64,000 bases of DNA from Stenotrophomonas bentonitica. Its GTDB lineage: Bacteria > Pseudomonadota > Gammaproteobacteria > Xanthomonadales > Xanthomonadaceae. The position numbers were made by a program, and so were the translations under genes. The first letter of the stretch is position 1, and each line of letters begins with the position of its first letter. The stretch spans positions 918,679 to 982,678 of the forward strand of contig NZ_PKQP01000001.1 in the NCBI RefSeq assembly GCF_002887735.1, in the 5' to 3' direction. A model generated the notes under the pieces. It was given only the letters and a program-made list of their open reading frames with translations, made no database searches and was not told the DNA's origin. Below, piece after piece: positions 55,994-64,000 of the stretch.

Positions 55994-57535
55994 TCAAGCC
56001 ACGGCACGTGGCGGATGGATGCGTGTGGGCAACCACGGAATCAGCGCGATCAGCGCCACCGCCACCCACGCCACGATGAGATAGAGATCGGCCGAGGTCA
56101 GCGCCACCACCTGCGCATGCAGACGCGCGCCCAGCCCGGGTGCGGCGCCCGCGTCAAACCAGGGTGCGTTGCCGATCCGGTCGACCAGCGCGGTCGAGTG
56201 CAGATGGCTGCGCGCGGTGGTGACCGCCTCGAGCAGGCCACCGGCGAGGACCGCGGCGAAGCCTTTGACGGTGTTGAACCATGCTGAAGCGAAGGGGCCA
56301 TCGGTCGGCGCCAGGCTGCCGGTGGCGAGCATCAGCAGCGGTAGCACCGCCATCGGCTGGGCGATGACCTGGATCACCTGCAGCCACACGAAGTTGTCGC
56401 GGTGCCAATCGGTGGTCAGCTGCGCGCCCAGGCCACAGGCCAACGCCAGCAGGCCCAGGCCGATCGCCTGCACCCAGCGGCTGTCCACCCGGCGCTGGTT
56501 GAGCAGGGTCGCCACCAGCGGCAGCGCGATCAGCTGCGGCAGCGCGACCCACAGCAGCATCGGCGCGGTCTGCAGCGGCCGGTAGCCCTGCACCTTGGCC
56601 AGGAAGCTGGAGGGAATCATGATCACCGCCAGCAGCACGAACAGCACGCCACCGAGGGTGATCAGCGCGTAGCTCAGATTGCGGTTGGCCAGCAGCTGCA
56701 GCTTGAAGAACGGCAGCGGGTGCGACCATTCGTTGTAGAGGAACAACGCCAGCAGTCCGCTGCCGCCACCGAGCAGCAGGCAGATCAACGGCGAGGCGAA
56801 CCAATCCAGGCGCGGGCCCTGCACCAGCCCGATCACCAGCATCACCAGCGCCGGAAACCCGAGTGCCAGGCCGACACCGTTGAACTGCGCGAACCGTTCA
56901 AGACGCAGTGGATCCTGTGGCAGCCCCCAGGCCACCATGCCCAGCGCGGCCAGGCACCACGGCACGATCTGCCAGAACGCCCACTGCCAGCCCACGAACT
57001 CCACCCACAGGGCCGCCATCGGCGTGCCCAGGCTCGGCCCGAAGGTCGCGGTCAGCGCGTAACCGGCCAGGCCGTACAGCTTGATGCCCGGCGGCAGGAA
57101 ACGCAGCGCCACGCTCATCAGCAGCGGCGGCAGCGCCCCACCGGCCAGGCCCTGCAGCGCACGCAGGATCAGGAACGAGGGCAGGTCCGGCGCGAACGGG
57201 CACACCACGCCCAGCACCATGAAGGCACCGATCATCACCATCGCAAAGCGGCGCAGCGAGAAGGTCACCGCACACCACGGTGCGAACGCCATCGCACTGA
57301 CCGACATCGCCGTGTACAGCGCGATGATCCAGCTGCCGTCATCGACGCTGAAGCCCATCGCACCCCGGATGTCGGCCAGCGCTACCTTCGTGACGTTTTC
57401 GTTGATGCCCGAGATCAGCACGGCCAACAACACACCGCACAGGCCGACCACCAGGCGCAGGCCGAACGCCGTCTGCGCCGGCAGTGCAGCCGGTGCAGCA
57501 GGCGCCATCGGCAGCGGCGCGGGCACGGCAGTCAT
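55994..57535 (-). CDS. emrB: EmrB-like DHA2-family MFS drug efflux pump
   Basis: The 513-residue product has about 14 membrane helices, with the DHA2 features INENVTKVALADIRGAMGFS in the first loop region and FLILRALQGLAGGALPPLLM in helix 4-5. The first helix follows an Ala/Pro-rich N-terminus; the start MTAVPAPLP is used. It would export hydrophobic drugs or uncouplers with protons through the fusion and outer-membrane partners downstream. It is first in the operon and next to a damaged LysR gene, the probable regulator. Confidence 0.87.
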   Translation of the reverse strand: MTAVPAPLPMAPAAPAALPAQTAFGLRLVVGLCGVLLAVLISGINENVTKVALADIRGAMGFSVDDGSWIIALYTAMSVSAMAFAPWCAVTFSLRRFAMVMIGAFMVLGVVCPFAPDLPSFLILRALQGLAGGALPPLLMSVALRFLPPGIKLYGLAGYALTATFGPSLGTPMAALWVEFVGWQWAFWQIVPWCLAALGMVAWGLPQDPLRLERFAQFNGVGLALGFPALVMLVIGLVQGPRLDWFASPLICLLLGGGSGLLALFLYNEWSHPLPFFKLQLLANRNLSYALITLGGVLFVLLAVIMIPSSFLAKVQGYRPLQTAPMLLWVALPQLIALPLVATLLNQRRVDSRWVQAIGLGLLALACGLGAQLTTDWHRDNFVWLQVIQVIAQPMAVLPLLMLATGSLAPTDGPFASAWFNTVKGFAAVLAGGLLEAVTTARSHLHSTALVDRIGNAPWFDAGAAPGLGARLHAQVVALTSADLYLIVAWVAVALIALIPWLPTRIHPPRAVA

Positions 57536-57715
57536 CGTGCACCGCCGGCGGGCGGATGGGGCAGTGGGAACAACAGGGACATGGGGCCACTCCACGACGG
57601 GGAGCGGCAGTCTAGGCAGGGCCGATGTTGCGAAAAATGCTGCGTCGGCCATCGCTGGCGTGCGTCACGCGCACGCCTCGCCGGTCGCCTTGCGGGTGGA
57701 CCTGGCCGTTGCCGG

Positions 57716-58623
57716 TCAGGCCTGCGTGGGCTCCGCGTCGCACATCGCCTTGATGCTGCGGCGCAGCCAGCGATGCGCCAGGTCGCTGTCCAGGCGGGGA
57801 TGCCATGCCTGCACGACAATCGCGCTACGCACCGGAATCGGCAGCTCGAACAGGCGCAGCGGAACCCCGAGGCGTTCCAGCCGGGCCAGCATCACGCTGG
57901 GCATCTGCGGCAGGATCAGGTCCGAATCGGCTGCGGCGAAGATCGCCGAGTGGAAGGTCGGCATGATCTGCGCGACCCGCCGGCTCAGGCCCAGCGCCTC
58001 CAGATCCTCATCGATCGGGCCATACCAACGGCCACGCCGCGATACGGCAATGTGGTCGAAGGCCACGAAGCGCTCGGCGGTGATCTCCCCGGCAAAGATC
58101 GGGTGGGCCTCGTGCGCGGCACCGAAGAACGAGGTGCTGAACAGGTTCTGCACCTTGGTATCGGCACTGAGTTTGCCGGCGGCGCTGATGTGCAGATCGA
58201 TCCGGCCCTGCTCCATTGCGTCGTCATCGCCATCGCCCTCGGGGACGAAGCGCAGCACCGAACACGGCGCCTGCGCCTTGAACAGTTCGCGCATCCGCCC
58301 ACCGTAGGTGCCGACGAACACATCATTGGCGCGGATGCTGAAGGTGCGCTCCAGCGTCATCATGTCGACCTCGCGGCCGGCGTTGAACACCAGGTGTGCC
58401 TGCTCGATCACCCCACGCACCTGCTCGCGCAGCTGCAGCGCGCGCGGGGTCGGGGCCAGCCCGCGGCCGGCACGGACCAGCACCGGATCGCCGAGCGCCT
58501 CGCGGATGCGGCCCAGGGTGCGGCTCATCGCTGGGCACTGAGGTTCATCCGCCGCGCCGCACCCACGACGCTGCCCTCCTCGATCAGGGCATCCAGGGCG
58601 ATGAGCAGGTTCAGATCGGGCAT
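57716..58623 (-). pseudogene. LysR-family regulator with a one-base frameshift in the DNA-binding domain
   Basis: From the ATG at 58623 the frame gives MPDLNLLIALDALIEEGSVV then GAARRMNLSA, a typical LysR start, and then QR-stop. In another frame from 58528 the rest continues as MSRTLGRIREALGDPVLVRA and on to the effector domain, ending at 57716. Adding one C to the CCC run at 58533-58535 restores LSAPAMSRTLGR and a full-length protein of about 302 residues. As written, the recognition helix is broken. It is same-strand and upstream of the emrAB-like operon, its likely target. Confidence 0.83.
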
Positions 58624-58771
58624 GGTCACGGCAGTATCACCTTCAACGTGTGGCGGTGACTTTACTGCAATCCAAACCCCCTATTCGTGCGTTGCACGCA
58701 CTACTCGCCTGCGGCACACGGCATGGGTCCAGTGCGGGCAGTAGGCGACCCTAGCGGCCCCTCTTCCGAGA

Positions 58772-59224
58772 ATGCCGATGTTCACCAAGATCCTCGTTGC
58801 CCTGGATGGCGGCCCCCAGCATGCGCAGGTACTGGAGCTGGCGGCCTCATTGGCCGGCCCTGCCTCGCGCCTGCACCTGCTGTGCGTGCTGGACCCGGCC
58901 TTCGCGCTGGCCGACGACGCACCCCGTGCCGAGCACGCCGAGTATCCGGCCGCCGACGCCCAGGTCCACCAGGCCGAACAGCTGCTTTCCAACGCGCTGG
59001 GCCGCCTGCGCGAGCGCGGCATCGATGGCCTCGGGCATCACCCGGCCGGCGAACCGGCGCAGGTGATCTGCGACCATGCCCGCCAGCACGGCTGCGACCT
59101 GATCGTCATCGGCCACCGCCACCTGTCGCGGCTGGAGCGCCTGCTGGATCGCTCGGTCGGGCAATGGACGGTGGACCATGCGCCGTGCCCGGTGCTGGTG
59201 GAAGTGCGCGGCGGCGAGGCCTGA
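58772..59224 (+). CDS. Universal stress protein (UspA family)
   Basis: The 150-residue product has the Usp fold markers KILVALDGGPQHAQVLELAA and the ending VDHAPCPVLVEV. The ATP-binding glycine pattern G2xG9xG(S/T) reads GHRHLSRLERLLDRSV, with the second and third glycines lost, so it probably does not bind ATP, as with E. coli UspA. Start at MPMFTK; MFTK is also possible. It stands alone between a LysR gene and the convergent formaldehyde operon. Confidence 0.85.
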   Translation: MPMFTKILVALDGGPQHAQVLELAASLAGPASRLHLLCVLDPAFALADDAPRAEHAEYPAADAQVHQAEQLLSNALGRLRERGIDGLGHHPAGEPAQVICDHARQHGCDLIVIGHRHLSRLERLLDRSVGQWTVDHAPCPVLVEVRGGEA

Positions 59225-59266
59225 GCGGGGCACGCCGAGTAAGGCGCCACGCCCAGGCACGCGCTC

Positions 59267-59299
59267 CCGGGCCGTGCCGGGTCCCCTTGCCCGGCCCGG
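59267..59299. terminator. GC-rich hairpin between convergent uspA-like and fghA genes
   Basis: CCGGGCCG pairs perfectly with CGGCCCGG around a loop that can itself pair. No T-tract follows on either side, so a terminator role is suggested mainly by the convergent position. Confidence 0.35.
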
Positions 59300-59345
59300 T
59301 TCGGCGCGTGTCGCCGCCGCCCAGCGGCGGGTCCACCGGTGTGCC

Positions 59346-60176
59346 TCAGGCGTACAGCGCCTTGGCGTGGTGCGCGATGTGCTCGCCGATGAAGCTGCTG
59401 ATGAAGTAATAGCTGTGGTCGTAACCGGGCTGCAGGCGCAGCGTCAGCGGATGACCGGCCGCCGTGCAGGCGGCCTGCAGCCATTGCGGCTGCAGCTGGT
59501 TGTCGAGGAACTCATCGCCACCGCCCTGGTCGACCAGCAATGGCAGGCGCTCGGTGGCCGTGGCCACCAGTTCGCTGGCATCCCAGGCCGCCCAGCTGGC
59601 GCGGTCCTCGCCCAGGTAGGCAGTGAACGCTTTCTGGCCCCACGGCACGCGCGTCGGCGCGACGATCGGCGAAAACGCCGACACGCTTTTGTAGCGGCGG
59701 GGATTCTTCAATGCGATCACCAGCGCACCGTGGCCCCCCATCGAGTGGCCGCTGATGCTGCGCGCGCCTGTGGTCGGGAAATGCGCGTCGATCAGGGCCG
59801 GCAGTTCGTCCACCACGTAGTCGTACATGCGGTAGTGCGCCGCCCACGGCTGCTCGGTGGCGTTCAGATAGAAACCAGCGCCCTTGCCCAGGTCGTAGCC
59901 TTCGGCATCGGCGACGTCATCGCCGCGCGGGCTGGTGTCCGGCGCAACCAGGATCACGCCGTGCTCGGCGGCATAGCGCTGCGCGCCGGCCTTGGTAATG
60001 AAGTTCTGTTCGTTGCAGGTCAGCCCGCTCAGCCAGTACAGCACCGGCAGCTTCTGCGTGGCCGCCTGCGGCGGCAGGTAGACGGCGACATTCATCTCGC
60101 AGCCCAGCACCTGCGAGGCATGGCGGTACACGTCCTGCCAACCGCCGGAGGCGGCGCGGTGTTCGATGCGTTCCAT
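59346..60176 (-). CDS. fghA: S-formylglutathione hydrolase
   Basis: This enzyme completes formaldehyde detoxification by splitting S-formylglutathione to formate and glutathione. The 276-residue product has the esterase-D signature: LYWLSGLTCNEQNFITKAGA, the nucleophile serine in SGHSMGGHGALV, Asp in LLVDQGGGDEFLDNQ and His in GYDHSYYFISSFIGEH. It is the last gene of the frmR-adhC-fghA unit, 48 bases after adhC with a GC hairpin between. Confidence 0.93.
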   Translation of the reverse strand: MERIEHRAASGGWQDVYRHASQVLGCEMNVAVYLPPQAATQKLPVLYWLSGLTCNEQNFITKAGAQRYAAEHGVILVAPDTSPRGDDVADAEGYDLGKGAGFYLNATEQPWAAHYRMYDYVVDELPALIDAHFPTTGARSISGHSMGGHGALVIALKNPRRYKSVSAFSPIVAPTRVPWGQKAFTAYLGEDRASWAAWDASELVATATERLPLLVDQGGGDEFLDNQLQPQWLQAACTAAGHPLTLRLQPGYDHSYYFISSFIGEHIAHHAKALYA

Positions 60177-60191
60177 GGGGATTCTCCGTAG

Positions 60192-60216
60192 GGGCGGCGC
60201 GGATCGCGCGCCGCCC
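60192..60216 (-). promoter_or_regulatory. Intercistronic hairpin between adhC and fghA
   Basis: GGGCGGCGCG and CGCGCCGCCC form a perfect 10-bp stem with a 5-base loop. With no T-tract it is more likely an RNA-stability or attenuation element that adjusts the adhC:fghA ratio than a full terminator. Confidence 0.4.
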
Positions 60217-60224
60217 GTGGTAGC

Positions 60225-61665
<1,441 letters not shown>

Positions 61666-61684
61666 GCGCGAATGACCAGAGAAC

Positions 61685-61703
61685 TATACTGGGGGATAGT
61701 ATA
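61685..61703. promoter_or_regulatory. FrmR-type operator
   Basis: TATACT-GGGGGAT-AGTATA is a perfect inverted repeat flanking a G-run, the pattern bound by FrmR/RcnR/CsoR tetramers (AT-rich arms around a G/C tract). It lies 20-38 bases upstream of frmR, overlapping where its promoter should be. Confidence 0.8.
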
Positions 61704-61725
61704 CACAACCGGTCGCCCGCCCGGC

Positions 61726-62634
61726 TCAGTCGAACGCACCGGCATCGGCCAGTGTCGCCAGCGCATCCACCACGTAGCGCACCTTCGGCCGCAGGTGCCG
61801 GGTCTGCGGCCATAGCGCGTGGATCTCCACATGGTGCTGCATGCAGTGGCCCAGCACCTGCTGCAACGCGCCCGACTGCAGGTGCCGCTTCACCAGGAAG
61901 TGCGGCATCTGGCAGATGCCCAGGCCGGCGATGGCCGCTTCGATCACGGCATCGCCATCGTTGAGCTGGTGGGTGCCGCTGGGAATGAAGCGCGCTTGCC
62001 CGGCGTCTTCTCCGATCCGCCACGCCACCGGCTGTCCATACCGATAGCCGACGATGCTGCGATGCGCATGCAGGTCGTCCACGGTGGCGGGCGTGCCGTG
62101 CCTGTCCAGGTAGGCCGGCGAGGCGCAGGTGATCAACTGCTGGGTGCCCAGCCGTCGTGCAACCAGGTGCTGGGCCTGGTCCAGCCCACCGAACCGGATC
62201 AGCAGGTCGATGCCCTCTTCGACCGGGTCCACGAAGTGGTCGGTGAAGGTCATGGTGAGCTGCAGTTCGGGGTGTTCGGCACAGATGCGCAGCAGCACCG
62301 GCAGGATCATCAGCCGCCCGAACGAGGACGGCATGTCGATGCGCAGGCGGCCTGCCGGCAGGTGCGAGGCCGAGCCCAGGCACGCCTCGGCCGAGGCGAT
62401 CTCTTCCAGCGCGGTGGCGCAGGAGGCGAAGTAGGCCTGGCCATCGGCGGTGAGCGAAATGCGCCGCGTGGTGCGATGGAACAGCCGCACACCCAGACGC
62501 TCTTCCAGCCGCGCGATCGCCTTGCCGACCGCCGAGCGCGAGATTCCCAGGGTCTCGGCCGCTTCGGTGAACGTGGCCGAGCGCGCCGTGGTGACGAAGG
62601 TGACCAGCCCATTCAACGATTCCACTGGCAGCAT
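61726..62634 (-). CDS. LysR-family transcriptional regulator
   Basis: The 302-residue product has the N-terminal winged helix (LNGLVTFVTTARSATFTEAA, then TLGISRSAVGKAIARLEERL) and a periplasmic-binding-protein-like effector domain (PAGRLRIDMPSSFGRLMILP, LIRFGGLDQAQHLVARRL). It is divergent from the old yellow enzyme gene across 126 bases that hold a TCCCA-TGGGA palindrome, the usual layout for a LysR protein and its target. The start MLPVESLNG is used; a much longer open frame upstream runs antisense through the neighbour and is rejected. Confidence 0.9.
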   Translation of the reverse strand: MLPVESLNGLVTFVTTARSATFTEAAETLGISRSAVGKAIARLEERLGVRLFHRTTRRISLTADGQAYFASCATALEEIASAEACLGSASHLPAGRLRIDMPSSFGRLMILPVLLRICAEHPELQLTMTFTDHFVDPVEEGIDLLIRFGGLDQAQHLVARRLGTQQLITCASPAYLDRHGTPATVDDLHAHRSIVGYRYGQPVAWRIGEDAGQARFIPSGTHQLNDGDAVIEAAIAGLGICQMPHFLVKRHLQSGALQQVLGHCMQHHVEIHALWPQTRHLRPKVRYVVDALATLADAGAFD

Positions 62635-62660
62635 CACCGCGCTCCATTGGGGACACAATG

Positions 62661-62675
62661 TCCCACTTGCTGGGA
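62661..62675. promoter_or_regulatory. Palindrome between the LysR and old yellow enzyme genes
   Basis: TCCCA-CTTGC-TGGGA is a perfect inverted repeat with T at one end and A at the other, compatible with a LysR-type site. It lies 27 bases from the LysR start and 86 from the target start. Confidence 0.45.
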
Positions 62676-62760
62676 AATTGAAGTCCTTTATGTGCCTCCA
62701 GGTCAACCCTATCTTGAAGGGGTCGCGCCGCTGGCGCCCCCTTCCCCACGAGTTCGCCTT

Positions 62761-63864
62761 ATGACCGCCCTGCTCTTCCAGCCCTACGACCTCGCCGGTA
62801 CCCCCCTGCGCAACCGCATCGCGATGGCGCCGATGACCCGCGCACGCAACCCCGGCACCGTGGCCAACGCCCTCACCGCGCAGTACTACCGGCAGCGCGC
62901 CAGTGCCGGGCTGATCATCAGCGAAGGCACCCCGGTGTCGCCGCAGGGCCAGGGCTACATCGACGTGCCGGGCATGTGGTCGGCCGAACAGGTGGAGGGC
63001 TGGAAGCCGGTCACCGCTGCCGTGCATGCCGAAGGGGGCGTCATCTTCGCCCAGCTCTGGCACGTGGGCCGCATGTCGCACGCCTCACTGCAGCCCGACG
63101 GCGGCCAGCCGGTCAGCGCGGGCACCCGCCCGGTGGCCAGCGACCCGAAGAGCAGCGCCTTCGTGTACCGCGAGGACGGCAGCCGTGGTCAGGCCGATCC
63201 GACCCCGCCGCGTGCCCTGCGCACCGACGAGCTGCCCGGCATCGTCGACGATTTCGCGCGCGCGGCCGACAACGCGATCGCCGCCGGTTTCGACGGTATC
63301 GAACTGCACGCGGCCAACGGCTACCTGTTCGAACAGTTCCTCAACCCGGTCACCAATGACCGCACCGACGGCTACGGCGGCACGCTGCAGAACCGCGCGC
63401 GGCTGATCCTGGAGACCGTCGATGCGATGGCCGCGCGGATCGGGGCGCACCGCGTCGGCGTGCGGCTGGCACCGAACAACCTGCAGTTCGACATGCCCGA
63501 GTACGTCGGCAACGAAGCGGCGTATCTGTACCTGGCGCAGGAACTGGGCAAGCGCGGCCTGGCCTACGTGCACCTCAACGACAACCATGCACGGGGCGTG
63601 TCGGTCCTGAGCGAGGCGTTCCTGCGCACGTTCAAGCAGAGCTACGGTGGCACCCTGATCCTGGCGGGCAGCCTCACCCGCGAGCGCGCGCTGCGACTGG
63701 TGGACGAGGGCATCATCGATCTGGCGGCGTTCGGCCAGCCGTTCATCGCCAACCCGGACCTGGTGGCGCGGCTGGAGCGCGATGTGGCGCTGGCGGTGCC
63801 GGATCGGGCCACGTATTACGGCGGTGGTGCGGAGGGGTATACCGACTATCCGGTTGCCGGCTGA
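62761..63864 (+). CDS. nemA: Old yellow enzyme family alkene reductase
   Basis: The 367-residue flavoprotein has the OYE hallmarks LRNRIAMAPMTRARN, AQLWHVGRMSHASL, the substrate-binding HxxN in ELHAANGYLFEQFLNP and NDRTDGYGGTLQNRARL. These cytosolic FMN enzymes reduce activated double bonds, quinones, nitrate esters and N-ethylmaleimide with NAD(P)H, and often answer to electrophile stress. It is divergent from a LysR gene and near the formaldehyde operon, so this end of the window looks like a reactive-electrophile defence region. Confidence 0.9.
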   Translation: MTALLFQPYDLAGTPLRNRIAMAPMTRARNPGTVANALTAQYYRQRASAGLIISEGTPVSPQGQGYIDVPGMWSAEQVEGWKPVTAAVHAEGGVIFAQLWHVGRMSHASLQPDGGQPVSAGTRPVASDPKSSAFVYREDGSRGQADPTPPRALRTDELPGIVDDFARAADNAIAAGFDGIELHAANGYLFEQFLNPVTNDRTDGYGGTLQNRARLILETVDAMAARIGAHRVGVRLAPNNLQFDMPEYVGNEAAYLYLAQELGKRGLAYVHLNDNHARGVSVLSEAFLRTFKQSYGGTLILAGSLTRERALRLVDEGIIDLAAFGQPFIANPDLVARLERDVALAVPDRATYYGGGAEGYTDYPVAG

Positions 63865-63904
63865 TCATGGGGCCGGCGCGGGCGTGGTGATTCCGTGGGT
63901 GCGT

Positions 63905-63970
63905 GCAGCCATCCATGGGGTGGCTCTACCCGTGCCCCGCCGGCGGTAGCAACTGTGTTGCTGGAGGAGC
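63905..63970. repeat. Two GTAG REP elements downstream of the old yellow enzyme gene
   Basis: 63905-63929 (minus strand, GTAG then AGCCACCCCATGGATGGCTGC) is of the CCAC-core family found around the RAYT. From 63946 a second GTAG is followed by the palindrome CAACTGTGTTG on the plus strand, a more diverged element. No further gene is visible to the window end. Confidence 0.7.
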
Positions 63971-64000
63971 TTCAGCCCCCCAGCGGACGGGCATGGTAGT

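Overview
The window is GC-rich (about two thirds G+C by eye), densely coded bacterial DNA. The gene content, codon use and many short palindromes beginning GTAG (like the SMAG/REP elements of Stenotrophomonas maltophilia) point to the Xanthomonadaceae, most likely Stenotrophomonas. This is inference from family-level recognition; no database search was possible. No rRNA, tRNA, CRISPR array, prophage or insertion sequence was recognised; the only transposase-like gene is a REP-associated one (RAYT).

Layout. 1-2440: end of a TetR regulator, pcm and a TolC-type outer-membrane channel. 2578-5068: a structured leader, a small exported protein and the magnesium channel MgtE. 5126-10722: envelope polysaccharide and lipid A genes (waaA, divergent lpxL, then a zinc-finger protein, a GT4 glycosyltransferase and an O-antigen-ligase-like protein), with a REP/RAYT cluster between them. 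11110-15161: a secreted GH92 mannosidase overlapping a secreted metallopeptidase. 15587-32251: a large carbon-acid region: malic enzyme maeB, dctA, a porin, a DctB-like hybrid kinase with a LuxR-type regulator, then a citrate-like module (two CitMHS transporters, a second porin, a TctDE-like two-component system and an orphan periplasmic binding protein). It ends with a PhaB-like reductase whose catalytic tyrosine is replaced. 32473-44570: a TonB-dependent receptor, a DUF1704 protein, rsgA, an aminotransferase/hydrolase/methyltransferase run, small membrane proteins, a polysaccharide deacetylase, a glutaredoxin-rhodanese fusion, a DUF924 protein and AMP nucleosidase. 44738-48319: a subtilisin autotransporter broken by one stop codon. 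48572-53446: an overlapping pair of exported amidohydrolases (one lacking metal ligands), an HCCA-isomerase-like protein, DegV and a hypothetical protein. 53419-58623: an EmrAB/NodT efflux operon beside a LysR regulator broken by a one-base frameshift. 58772-63864: a Usp protein, the formaldehyde detoxification operon frmR-adhC-fghA with a clear operator, and a LysR/old yellow enzyme divergent pair.

Most worth a second look: (i) GTAG repeats that supply the TAG stop codons of four genes, including the RAYT itself; (ii) TGACAG direct repeats 11 bp apart upstream of both CitMHS transcription units, probably the TctD-like regulator's site; (iii) two mutually exclusive hairpins in the leader upstream of the MgtE locus; (iv) three single-base lesions or substitutions in otherwise well-kept genes (SDR Tyr to Phe, autotransporter Trp to stop, LysR frameshift).
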